This document shows, one piece after another, positions 5,951-12,301 of a stretch of DNA of 19,391 nucleotides. Under the pieces are notes generated by a model. That model was not told where the DNA came from. It saw only the letters and a program-made list of their open reading frames with translations, and made no database searches. Every line of letters starts with the position of its first letter. Position 1 is the stretch's first letter. The stretch is from Syntrophobacterales bacterium (lineage in GTDB: Bacteria; Desulfobacterota; Desulfobaccia; Desulfobaccales; 0-14-0-80-60-11): contig JAGVPN010000507.1 in the NCBI GenBank assembly GCA_020052215.1, forward strand, positions 1 to 19,391. Direction: 5' to 3'. The position numbers and the translations under genes are program-made.

Positions 5951-7288
5951 TCACATAAAATTCATGGGGAAGCGGCCCTTGCCCTTCTTGCCGCCCCTGG
6001 CCACCTGCTTGATCATCTTTTGGGTCATGGTGAAATTCTTCAGCAGCCGGTTGACGTCCTGGACCGTGGTGCCGCTGCCCAGGGCGATGCGCCGCCGGCG
6101 GCTGCCGTTGATCAGGTTGTGGTCGTTGCGCTCCCCGGGGGTCATGGAACTGATGATGGCTTCCACCCGTTTCAACTCCCCTTCGTCCGGCTGCATGCCT
6201 TTCATCGCCTTGAGCTTGCCGCCCAACCCCGGAATCATGCCCATGAGCTGTTCCATGCTGCCCATCTTCTTGATCTGCTTGAGCTGCTCCCGGAAATCAT
6301 CCAGGGTAAAGGCCTCCTGGCGCAGCTTCTTTTCCAGGGCCTGAACTTCGTCGGCGTCGAAGGCCTCCTGGGCTTTTTCTATCAGGGTGAGCACATCGCC
6401 CATCCCTAAAATCCGCGACGCCAGGCGCTCCGGGTGAAAGACTTCTAAAGCGTCCAGCTTTTCCCCCACCCCCAAAAACTTGATGGGCTGGCCCACCACC
6501 TCCCGCATAGACAACGCCGCCCCGCCCCGGGCGTCGCCTTCCACCTTGGTGAGGATCACCCCGGTGAGCTTCAAGAGGTCGTGGAAGCTCTGGCCCACCG
6601 CCACCGCGTCCTGGCCGGTCATGGCGTCCGCCACCAGGAGAATTTCATTGGGCGTCACCGCGGCCCGGATGGCCTTAAGCTCTGCCATCAGGGGGGCGTC
6701 AATATGGAGCCGCCCGGCGGTGTCCAGGATCACCGTGTCAAAACCCTGGGCGTAGGCCGCTTCCATAGCCGCGGCGGCGATGGCCACCGGGTTTTGGGTC
6801 GCATCAGAGGGGTGCACTGCCACCCCGATATCGGCCCCCAGGCGCTTGAGCTGCTCGATGGCTGCGGGTCTTTGTACGTCCGCGGGCACGAGATAAGGCT
6901 GCTTCCCCTGCCCCTTGAGGCGCTTCGCCAGCTTGGCCGCGGTGGTGGTCTTGCCGGAGCCTTGCAGGCCCACCAGCATCAGGGCCACCGGCGGTTTGCC
7001 GCTCAAATCCAGCCGGGGCGTCTCCCCGCCCAACAGGGCCGTGAGTTCCTCGTGGACGATCTTGATGACCTGCTGGGCCGGGGTCAGAGACCGCATGACC
7101 TCTTCCCCCACCGCCCGCTCCCGGATGCGCTCGATAAAGACCTTGGTAACCTTGTAGTTGACGTCGGCTTCCAGCAGCGCCAGGCGCACCTCGCGCAGTC
7201 CCTCCCCCACCTGGGCCTCGGAGAGCTTGCCCCGGCCTTTCAGCTTCTTGAAGACCGCGTTTAACTTGTCGGAGAGTCGATCAAACAT
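5951..7288 (-). CDS. ffh: Signal recognition particle protein Ffh (SRP54)
   Basis: Ffh binds signal peptides and SRP RNA and targets ribosomes to the membrane with FtsY. The 445-residue product has the N domain (MFDRLSDKLNAVFKKLKGRG), then the GTPase domain: P-loop GLQGSGKTTT (~107-116), DTAGR (~189-193), DAMTGQDAV and a G4 motif written TKVEGDARGG (~247-256). The C-terminal M domain is methionine-rich with the RNA-binding SRRRRIALGSGTTVQDVNR. The G4 aspartate, normally TKxD, is Glu here. I chose ATG at 7288, giving the standard N-terminus. An in-frame GTG at 7309 would add seven residues encoded by a repeat. No clear ribosome binding site is seen; a palindrome begins 10 bases upstream. It heads the ribosomal cluster. 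Confidence 0.97.
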   Translation of the reverse strand: MFDRLSDKLNAVFKKLKGRGKLSEAQVGEGLREVRLALLEADVNYKVTKVFIERIRERAVGEEVMRSLTPAQQVIKIVHEELTALLGGETPRLDLSGKPPVALMLVGLQGSGKTTTAAKLAKRLKGQGKQPYLVPADVQRPAAIEQLKRLGADIGVAVHPSDATQNPVAIAAAAMEAAYAQGFDTVILDTAGRLHIDAPLMAELKAIRAAVTPNEILLVADAMTGQDAVAVGQSFHDLLKLTGVILTKVEGDARGGAALSMREVVGQPIKFLGVGEKLDALEVFHPERLASRILGMGDVLTLIEKAQEAFDADEVQALEKKLRQEAFTLDDFREQLKQIKKMGSMEQLMGMIPGLGGKLKAMKGMQPDEGELKRVEAIISSMTPGERNDHNLINGSRRRRIALGSGTTVQDVNRLLKNFTMTQKMIKQVARGGKKGKGRFPMNFM

Positions 7289-7297
7289 ATTCTTTTT

Positions 7298-7353
7298 GTA
7301 GGGGCGCACTTATGTGCGCGCCCAAGGGGGCGGACACGCAGGTCCGCCCCTAC
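7298..7353. repeat. Tandem pair of REP-like palindromes just upstream of ffh
   Basis: The first unit (7298-7323) is GTAG GGGCGCAC-ttat-GTGCGCGCCC. The second unit (7327-7353) is GGGGCGGAC-acgcag-GTCCGCCCC-TAC. The outer ends are GTAGGGG and CCCCTAC, so the pair is head-to-head, like a BIME. It lies immediately before the ffh start codon, where a ribosome binding site would normally be. Confidence 0.82.
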
Positions 7354-7362
7354 AGTTCCCCT

Positions 7363-7415
7363 CGTTCCCAAGCTCCTGCTTGGGAACGGCATTTTTCCGT
7401 CCAAGCCCTGCTTGG
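7363..7415. repeat. Inverted repeats of a second type (CGTTCCCAAGC family)
   Basis: CGTTCCCAAGC-tcct-GCTTGGGAACG at 7363-7388 forms an 11-bp perfect stem. A shorter related unit, CCAAGC-cct-GCTTGG, follows at 7401-7415. Further on, GGCGGG-tcggc-CCCGCC lies at 7443-7459. The whole stretch 7289-7474 is non-coding and made mostly of such units. Confidence 0.75.
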
Positions 7416-7474
7416 GCACCGCCCACATCGGTAAAGGATAATGGCGGGTCGGCCCCGCCCTGCATCATAAAATG

Positions 7475-7747
7475 CTACTTTTTGACTTCTTGATAGACCC
7501 GGCTACGGTGCTGAATGGTTACGACCAGTAACGCACCTGAATCTCCCGCAATTTCATAGACGATGCGCCAATCACCCACCCGGGAATAGCGTTTCCCTGC
7601 CACTGTCTCTAACTTGTTTGAAATGCGGGGGTCGGACGGATCAGTTGCCAACTCCTCAAGTCTTCCCTGAATACGTTTTTCGATTTTCCGGTCCAACCGA
7701 TCCAGAATTTTTATGGCCTTGGCAGAAAGAACCGTGCGGTATTTCAC
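7475..7747 (-). CDS. RelE/ParE-family toxin
   Basis: The 90-residue product resembles type II mRNA-interferase toxins of the RelE/ParE superfamily. It has an N-terminal VLSAKAIKILDRLDRKIEKRI helix pair. The C-terminal half, with GKRYSRVGDWRIVYEI and HRSRVYQE, has the basic residues of the RelE active-site region. I chose GTG at 7747. It overlaps the antitoxin stop in GTGA and gives VKYRTVLSAKA, the expected N-terminus. An upstream GTG at 7786 would add 13 residues that overlap the antitoxin. The antitoxin gene precedes it, as is usual. Activity and target are inferred from family only; a gyrase-targeting ParE is the alternative. Confidence 0.87.
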   Translation of the reverse strand: MKYRTVLSAKAIKILDRLDRKIEKRIQGRLEELATDPSDPRISNKLETVAGKRYSRVGDWRIVYEIAGDSGALLVVTIQHRSRVYQEVKK

Positions 7748-8001
7748 AGTCGCTTGCCACTCCGGTACTCCTCCAGGGTAAGGCACCTGCCTTCCCGGAT
7801 ATCCGCCAGGCCTTCTTCAATATCCGCCAGGTCTTCCGGAGAAAAATATTCCGGCTCACTCAGTTCAAAGAAGCTGTCCACTACCTTGCCGAAAAGAGCG
7901 CCGTGAGAACCTTGAACGATAACCTTCACCTTTTCGACTATCTGGTCCAAGGGAACAATTTCTTCAGCAGATTTCAGCTCTTTTTCCCTCGCCTGGTCCA
8001 T
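7744..8001 (-). CDS. Antitoxin of the RelE-type module
   Basis: An 85-residue acidic protein encoded directly upstream of the toxin and overlapping it by four bases. The C-terminus FSPEDLADIEEGLADIREGRCLTLEEY resembles the toxin-neutralising tails of Phd/RelB-like antitoxins. The N-terminal half (EEIVPLDQIVEKVKVIVQGSHGALFGK) does not show an obvious ribbon-helix-helix or Phd motif to me, so the DNA-binding class is unassigned. The start ATG at 8001 is preceded by GAGAGGG. Such modules are usually autoregulated, but I could not identify an operator. Confidence 0.8.
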   Translation of the reverse strand: MDQAREKELKSAEEIVPLDQIVEKVKVIVQGSHGALFGKVVDSFFELSEPEYFSPEDLADIEEGLADIREGRCLTLEEYRSGKRL

Positions 8002-8059
8002 TTTGATTCCCTCTCAAGGGCGGGATGATCATCGACCAATTTGTACCCTTGTTATACCA

Positions 8060-8153
8060 GAAAACCGAAAACTGGAAACCGAAAACTATCCTTAAAAACC
8101 ATAGGGCGTGCCGTGCATGCCGATGCCCCAGGCGGCGGGCACGTGCCGCCCTA
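8060..8153. repeat. Repeat-filled gap between the toxin-antitoxin pair and rtcB
   Basis: GAAAACCGAAAAC and a variant copy at 8060-8086 match, on the other strand, the GGTTTTC tandem at 11145-11172. Next to it, TAGGGCG at 8102-8108 and CGCCCTA at 8147-8153 bracket further GC-rich inverted sequence, including GGCGGGCACGTGCCGCC. The right end overlaps the rtcB stop codon, so the repeat supplies the TAG. Confidence 0.65.
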
Positions 8154-9590
8154 TCCCTTAATGACCCCCAAGGGCTTCAGCCTGGCCACCTTCCTGGCAA
8201 TCCCGGCCCCATGGACCACGTCCACCACGCCGGAAACATCCTTGTAGGCCTCGGAAATCTCTTCGTCGATGGTGCCCCGCCCGGCGCCCCGGACGACGAT
8301 GCCTTTGGCCGCCAACTCCTGGATGATGGACCGGCCCCGGGCCACCTTCTTGGCCTGGTGGCGGCTCATCAGGCGCCCCGCCCCGTGGCAGGTGCTGCCG
8401 AAGGTTTCGGCAAGGGCTTTTTCGGTCCCCACCAAGACGAAAGAGTAACGGCCCATGTCCCCGGGGATGAGCACCGGCTGCCCGGTCTCCCGGTAGGCCT
8501 CCGGCACCTCCGGGTGATGGGGCGGAAAGGCCCGGGTCGCGCCCTTGCGGTGGACGCACAGCTTCCGGGGTTTCCCCTCCACCGTGTGAGTCTCGATCTT
8601 GGCGATGTTGTGGCATACGTCGTACACCAGTTCCATCCCCAAAACCCGGGGGCCGATCTCCAAGACCTTTTCGAAACTCTCCCGCACCCAATGGGTGATC
8701 AGTTGCCGGTTGGCAAAAGCGAAGTTGGCGGCCCCTGCCATAGCGGCCAGGTACCGTTGTCCTTCCGGGGAGGTGATGGGAGCGCAGCAGAGCTGCCGGT
8801 CCGGCAGTTCAATGCCGTACTTGGCGCTGGCCTTGAGCATCACCTTGATGTAGTCCTCGCACACCTGGTGCCCCAGCCCCCGGGAGCCGGTGTGGACGAT
8901 GGCCGTCACCTGATCCTGAAAAAGCCCCAACTGCGCGGCCAGCGCCGCATCGTAAATTTCCTGGACATACCCCACTTCCACGAAGTGGTTGCCCGAACCC
9001 AGGGTGCCCAACTGGTCTTTGCCCCGGTTAAGGGCGAAATCCGAGACCGCCTCGGGGTCGGCGCCGGCGATGGCGCCCCCGGCCTCGATGTGGGCCAAAT
9101 CGGACGCCTCGCCAAAGCCTTCGCCCACCGCCCAGCGGCAGCCGTCCTTGAGCACCTTCTTAAAAGCCGCGCCGGTGAGCTTGAAATCCTGCCGCCGGGA
9201 CCCCACCCCCGAGGGGATGTTGGTGAACAACGCGTCCACCAGGGTGGTCATCAGGGGCGCCACTTGCTCCCGGCTCAGTCGCGTGCGGAGCAGGCGCACC
9301 CCGCAGTTGATGTCATAGCCCACCCCGCCGGGGGAGACCACGCCTTCGGCCAGGTCGAAGGCCGCCACGCCCCCGATGGCGAAGCCGTAACCCCAGTGGA
9401 TGTCGGGCATGGCCAGGGAGGGACCCACGATGCCCGGCAGGGTGGCCACGTTGGCCACCTGCTGGAGGCTCTGGTCTTCCTGGATGGCGGGGAGCATCTC
9501 CTTGGAGCTAAAGATCAGCCCCCGGGTGCGCATCTTACCCTCCCGGGGAATCTCCCAGCGATATGCGTCGATTTGTCGCAGCTTAATCAT
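8151..9590 (-). CDS. rtcB: RNA-splicing ligase RtcB
   Basis: RtcB joins 2',3'-cyclic-phosphate or 3'-phosphate RNA ends to 5'-OH ends using GTP and Mn2+. In bacteria it works in RNA repair. The 479-residue product has all signature blocks: PDIHWGYGFAIGG (~62-74), GGVGYDINCGVRL with the metal-binding Asp93 and Cys96, GSGNHFVEV with His201, HTGSRGLGH with His232, VHRKGATRAF (~345-354), and CHGAGR with His401 as the likely GMP-accepting nucleophile. The start ATG at 9590 gives the standard MIKLRQIDAYRWEIP. No ribosome binding site is visible because repeat sequence abuts the start. The archease gene lies upstream in the same orientation. No RtcA or RtcR is seen. Confidence 0.97.
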   Translation of the reverse strand: MIKLRQIDAYRWEIPREGKMRTRGLIFSSKEMLPAIQEDQSLQQVANVATLPGIVGPSLAMPDIHWGYGFAIGGVAAFDLAEGVVSPGGVGYDINCGVRLLRTRLSREQVAPLMTTLVDALFTNIPSGVGSRRQDFKLTGAAFKKVLKDGCRWAVGEGFGEASDLAHIEAGGAIAGADPEAVSDFALNRGKDQLGTLGSGNHFVEVGYVQEIYDAALAAQLGLFQDQVTAIVHTGSRGLGHQVCEDYIKVMLKASAKYGIELPDRQLCCAPITSPEGQRYLAAMAGAANFAFANRQLITHWVRESFEKVLEIGPRVLGMELVYDVCHNIAKIETHTVEGKPRKLCVHRKGATRAFPPHHPEVPEAYRETGQPVLIPGDMGRYSFVLVGTEKALAETFGSTCHGAGRLMSRHQAKKVARGRSIIQELAAKGIVVRGAGRGTIDEEISEAYKDVSGVVDVVHGAGIARKVARLKPLGVIKG

Positions 9591-9664
9591 AAGTTAGTGG
9601 CCAGTTGTCAGTAGCCAGTAGTCAGTACTCCGACTCAAGCCACCTGAAAATTTGGCACAGTTAT

Positions 9665-9700
9665 TCATGGGCCTTTGGCCCACCCGTAAATTATGAAAAG
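9665..9700 (-). repeat. GTGGGCCAAAGGCCCA-type repeat, second copy
   Basis: On the minus strand this 36-bp unit matches the plus-strand unit at 822-857 at 33 of 36 positions. It includes the shared CTTTTCAT left flank, TTTACG and the palindrome TGGGCC-AAA-GGCCCA. It lies between archease and rtcB. Confidence 0.75.
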
Positions 9701-9707
9701 ATTATAT

Positions 9708-9786
9708 TGGCTGGTGGCGCAGCCTTTCCAGGCTGCGCCCGACTAGCCTGCTTCCTTGACACAGACTGGAAAGCCTGTGCCACCAA
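9708..9786. repeat. Inverted pair of AGGCTTTCC-type repeats between archease and rtcB
   Basis: TGGTGGC GCAGCCTTTCCAGGCTGC at 9712-9737 and its inverted relative ACTGGAAAGCCTGTGCCACCA at about 9765-9785 frame this stretch, with TTGG..CCAA outer ends. Related sequence (GCAGGC-taaa-GCCTGC) occurs near 18212-18227. The rest of the 9591-9810 gap holds short CAGTAGCCAGTAGTCAGTA direct repeats close to the rtcB start. No gene is seen. Confidence 0.7.
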
Positions 9787-9810
9787 TTTAAAGAACTTTT
9801 CGGACAGTGA

Positions 9811-10257
9811 TTACAGGTCCAGCACCACCGTGGCCTCCCACCCATCTTTAACCGCCACTATGCTTAGCTGATGGAAGGTCGCGGCCTTGACCGCGGTCAG
9901 CGAAGGGTGGCGGGCGGGATCGAAACTCTCCCCGGTCACCCTGGCTTCCAGGCGCTCGCCGGTCAACGACACCACCTGAAAGTCCCGGCCCAAAAACCCA
10001 TCCACATCAAAAAGATAGAGCAGGTGGTTGAGCCAGTCAACCAGGAGGGCTTCCCGGTCGACCGAAGTCAGGCTCACCTCCCGGGTCGCCCGGCGCCTGA
10101 GATACCGCCGGTCGGTCAGGGTGGCGCTCAGGGCGCGGCCGGCGTTTTCAAAGAGCTCCGGGATACTTGCCCCCCACAGGCGCCAGGCCAAATCTGCGGT
10201 GTGGGGCAACTGGCGGTAAGGGCGGCGCCGGGGAGAAGTTGCCGGTTGTTTTCCCAT
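9811..10257 (-). CDS. Archease
   Basis: Archease is the cofactor that speeds RtcB guanylylation and allows multiple turnovers. The 148-residue product has the family features: HTADL near the N-terminus (His19, Asp22), the LLVDWLNHLLYLFD block with Asp74, a KAATFHQL strand with His129, and the C-terminal VVLDL with the invariant Asp. The pairing with rtcB directly downstream in the same orientation supports the call, despite a 220-base repeat-rich gap. The start is ATG at 10257 or the adjacent ATG at 10260; no strong ribosome binding site is seen. An arginine-rich N-terminal leader (residues ~10-15) is slightly longer than usual. Confidence 0.93.
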   Translation of the reverse strand: MGKQPATSPRRRPYRQLPHTADLAWRLWGASIPELFENAGRALSATLTDRRYLRRRATREVSLTSVDREALLVDWLNHLLYLFDVDGFLGRDFQVVSLTGERLEARVTGESFDPARHPSLTAVKAATFHQLSIVAVKDGWEATVVLDL

Positions 10258-10333
10258 CATGAACCAAGCTAACCAAGTTTACCGGATAGGTGATGCTTCA
10301 TAATCGCTATAACCTTAAAACCGTGGTTTCTTA

Positions 10334-10420
10334 TCCCCCCCTTTTCTAAAGGGGGGTTCGGGGGGATTTTAAGTAACCTCCTGAAATCCCCCTAAATCCC
10401 CCTTTTTCAAAGGGGGACTT
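10334..10420. repeat. G-run hairpin core related to the MITE-like elements
   Basis: Two hairpin modules, TCCCCCCCTTTTctAAAGGGGGG and AATCCCCC..CTTTttcAAAGGGGGAC, match the two interior modules of the elements at 4561 and 15253, but in swapped order. The TATAGC..TTGCCAAAA termini are not found at its edges. It is therefore either a degraded copy or a separate element built from the same modules. It lies in the iorB-archease gap (10258-10533), which has no gene. Confidence 0.65.
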
Positions 10421-10533
10421 CACTACCTTTAGTGCTTAGTTTTTGGCTTGATTTAATGCCAACCTATTAACGAAGCGCTATCCTATGGCCGGGCTTTTAC
10501 GAAAATCTCCCCGCCGACCCTGGCCTCAGATTA

Positions 10534-11190
10534 CTACCACTCCCAGTTGCGGGGGTCCCGGGCCGCGGCCGCGCCCAAGTCAAAGGCCTGAAGATTCGAG
10601 GCCAAAAACTTTTCCTTGGTGCGGGTGCGGATCACCGCCAGGAGGTCCTGGGCCGGAATTGGCAGAGAATCGGTGGCGGCCAGGGCCCCCAACAGGACCA
10701 TGTTGACCGCCAGGGGGCTGCCGGACTTATGGGCCAGAGCGCCGGCGTCGAAGGCCAGAAGCGCCCCCACCTGCTCAGCCAAACAGTGGAACATCTGCGC
10801 CACCGCTGGATACCGGGCCTGGCCGATGGCCACCGGATACGGCACCATGGTAGCGGTGTTGGCAATCACCAGGGTCTGGGCCTGGCAGCGGTCCAAGGCC
10901 CGGAAGGCCTCCAGGGCCTCAAACCCCAGGACGATGTCGGCTTCTCCCGGGGAAATCAGGGGGCTTTGCAGATCCCCCAGCACCACGGTGGAGACCACGA
11001 TGCCGCCCCGCTGGGCCATGCCGTGGGTCTCGCTCACCATGGGGTTATAGCCGGCCGCCAGGGCCGCCTCCCCTAAGAGGCGGCTGGCCAACAGCGTCCC
11101 CTGGCCTCCTACTCCTGTGAGGAAAATGCGCAGGTTTTTTTTGGGGTTTTCGGTTTTCGGTTTTCGGTTTTCAGTAAATGCTAAAGCCAT
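10534..11190 (-). CDS. iorB: Indolepyruvate:ferredoxin oxidoreductase, beta subunit
   Basis: IorB is the gamma-type subunit of the thiamine-diphosphate enzyme that oxidatively decarboxylates aryl-pyruvates to aryl-acetyl-CoA with ferredoxin. The 218-residue product has the POR-gamma nucleotide-fold start RIFLTGVGGQGTLLASRLL (residues ~21-39), ETHGMAQRGGIVVSTV (~54-69) and the DIVLGFEALEAFRAL strand. The first ~19 residues (FTENRKPKTENP) are not family sequence. They are encoded by a GGTTTTC tandem repeat. No standard start codon is visible between the repeat and RIFLTG, so ATG at 11190 is the best start, though no clear ribosome binding site precedes it. Its partner iorA lies upstream, beyond a DUF2971 gene. 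Confidence 0.93.
   Translation of the reverse strand: MALAFTENRKPKTENPKKNLRIFLTGVGGQGTLLASRLLGEAALAAGYNPMVSETHGMAQRGGIVVSTVVLGDLQSPLISPGEADIVLGFEALEAFRALDRCQAQTLVIANTATMVPYPVAIGQARYPAVAQMFHCLAEQVGALLAFDAGALAHKSGSPLAVNMVLLGALAATDSLPIPAQDLLAVIRTRTKEKFLASNLQAFDLGAAAARDPRNWEW
11145..11172. repeat. Four tandem GGTTTTC heptamers at the iorB start
   Basis: Four perfect 7-bp units run end to end and are translated on the minus strand as part of the ENRKPKTENP peptide of IorB. The same motif occurs on the other strand at 8060-8086. Such short tandem units can change in number; since 7 is not a multiple of 3, gain or loss of a unit would shift the iorB frame. Confidence 0.8.
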
Positions 11191-11330
11191 GTTAACAGCC
11201 AGCCATTATTAAAATTTGTGAGTTGTGCACTGCACATCCTGATATGGTTGAAAATTATCAAGCAGGCGTAAGGTTCCTTATTTTTGAGTTAAGCCGCAAG
11301 GTGATTGGACCATTCATCGGTGCAATTTTA

Positions 11331-12143
11331 TTATTCCTTATTTAAATAGCCTCTTGTTTGTGAAATAAGACCATATAATTGAGATATCCTACAGAAATAT
11401 TTTCCATTCTTTTTGTTTGTGTCTCGTTCAGGACTGTTAAATCTATCAATACCGATATTATAAAGAGTTCTGCTAATCCATTTATTTGCTTTTATAGCTG
11501 GAGCAACCATTATTTCATCAATTAAATCGAACAAGTCATCTATTTCAACATATATTAATTTTACATTTTCTAATTTATTTGGAATTAAGATATATCTATA
11601 TTCAGATTCATGTCGAAATGATATCCTTTTTGTAAAGAAAGTAGAAGTCAAGTCTTCCGACTCTACAGTCCAAGTACCTTCAGGCTCATAAAGTACTTTT
11701 CCTCTTTTTATTAGCTTAGAATCAGAGAATTTTTTTAAAAATAATTTATTGAGTTTGCCAAGCGTTGTCTTTATTCGTACGCCCCCATTTTTACAGTAAG
11801 TTTCCCACATTGACGCAGAACCGCTTTCTCTCATTTCTTGCAATGCAGCTTGATATTCTCGGTCGTTCCTAAATAAGCAAGTATCTTCAGTCTGAAGGCT
11901 CCAACAGCTTCCATAAAAATCATCTTTGGTGTGATCCTTTAATAACTGGTCATTTGTAAACTGGTTAAAAAATTTAAAGAGAAATCCCTCATAAGAGTCA
12001 GGCCAGGACGTTATTTTGCTAAAAATCAACAGCTCAAATTCTATTAAATGAAGAAATTCTTCGATTTTCATGTAGTTATATAAGGGAGTTTCGTCTGGTA
12101 AATCTTCACCACCCTTCAAAAGATAAGGTTCGATCTCTGTCAT
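11331..12143 (-). CDS. DUF2971-type protein, AT-rich, lying between iorA and iorB
   Basis: The function is unknown. The 270-residue product resembles DUF2971 proteins: an N-terminal LYNYMKIEEFLHLIEFELLIFSKITSWPD segment, a central CWSLQTEDTCLFRNDREY strand, and SMWETYCKNGGVRIKTTLGKL, a W..Y...GGV pattern typical of the family. Base composition is strikingly AT-rich, with many A/T-ending codons, unlike every neighbour. This suggests horizontal acquisition. I chose ATG at 12143, about 10 bases after GGAG. The frame extends to 12200 through a palindromic repeat (encoding GGQCPPY), which I exclude. It separates iorA from iorB, genes normally adjacent. Some DUF2971 genes occur in defence islands, but nothing else here points to defence. 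Confidence 0.75.
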   Translation of the reverse strand: MTEIEPYLLKGGEDLPDETPLYNYMKIEEFLHLIEFELLIFSKITSWPDSYEGFLFKFFNQFTNDQLLKDHTKDDFYGSCWSLQTEDTCLFRNDREYQAALQEMRESGSASMWETYCKNGGVRIKTTLGKLNKLFLKKFSDSKLIKRGKVLYEPEGTWTVESEDLTSTFFTKRISFRHESEYRYILIPNKLENVKLIYVEIDDLFDLIDEIMVAPAIKANKWISRTLYNIGIDRFNSPERDTNKKNGKYFCRISQLYGLISQTRGYLNKE

Positions 12144-12170
12144 CACAATCATTCTCCGTCTATAAGTCAT

Positions 12171-12217
12171 GTAGGGCGGGCACTGTCCGCCTTTAAGCAC
12201 AGGCGGGTCGCCTGTGC
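12171..12217. repeat. Two palindromes upstream of the DUF2971 gene
   Basis: GTAGGGCGGGCACTGTCCGC at 12171-12190 is a copy of the family seen at 797, 960 and 18290. It is followed by GCACAGGCG-ggt-CGCCTGTGC at 12197-12217, a 9-bp perfect stem. They mark the boundary between the AT-rich DUF2971 region and the GC-rich end of iorA. The remaining bases to 12301 hold no gene and no convincing terminator. Confidence 0.78.
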
Positions 12218-12301
12218 CGCCATCTTAAGGGGTTGGGGGAAAGAGTCTGAGGGAAGGGGCAAGCCGCTTGGGAAAAAGCCCCTGGCCCCATTTCCCCGAA
12301 A

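Noticed and set aside
7298..7415. Possible CRISPR array from clustered repeats
   Set aside because: The units are self-complementary palindromes of differing sequence without regular spacers or cas genes.
8025..9614. Long plus-strand open frame opposite rtcB (529 codons)
   Set aside because: It is a GC-driven antisense shadow: the minus-strand frame encodes a complete RtcB with all motifs, while this product is His/Pro/Gly-rich with no recognisable domain.
9654..9670. Possible sigma54 promoter (TGGCAC followed by TTCA)
   Set aside because: The -12 element does not match TTGCA, the stretch lies in repeat DNA, and its orientation is opposite to the neighbouring genes.
12225..12300. Possible terminator after iorA (AGGGGC..GCCCCT)
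   Set aside because: The stem is short with a loop of about 17 bases and no downstream T-run, so the support is too weak.
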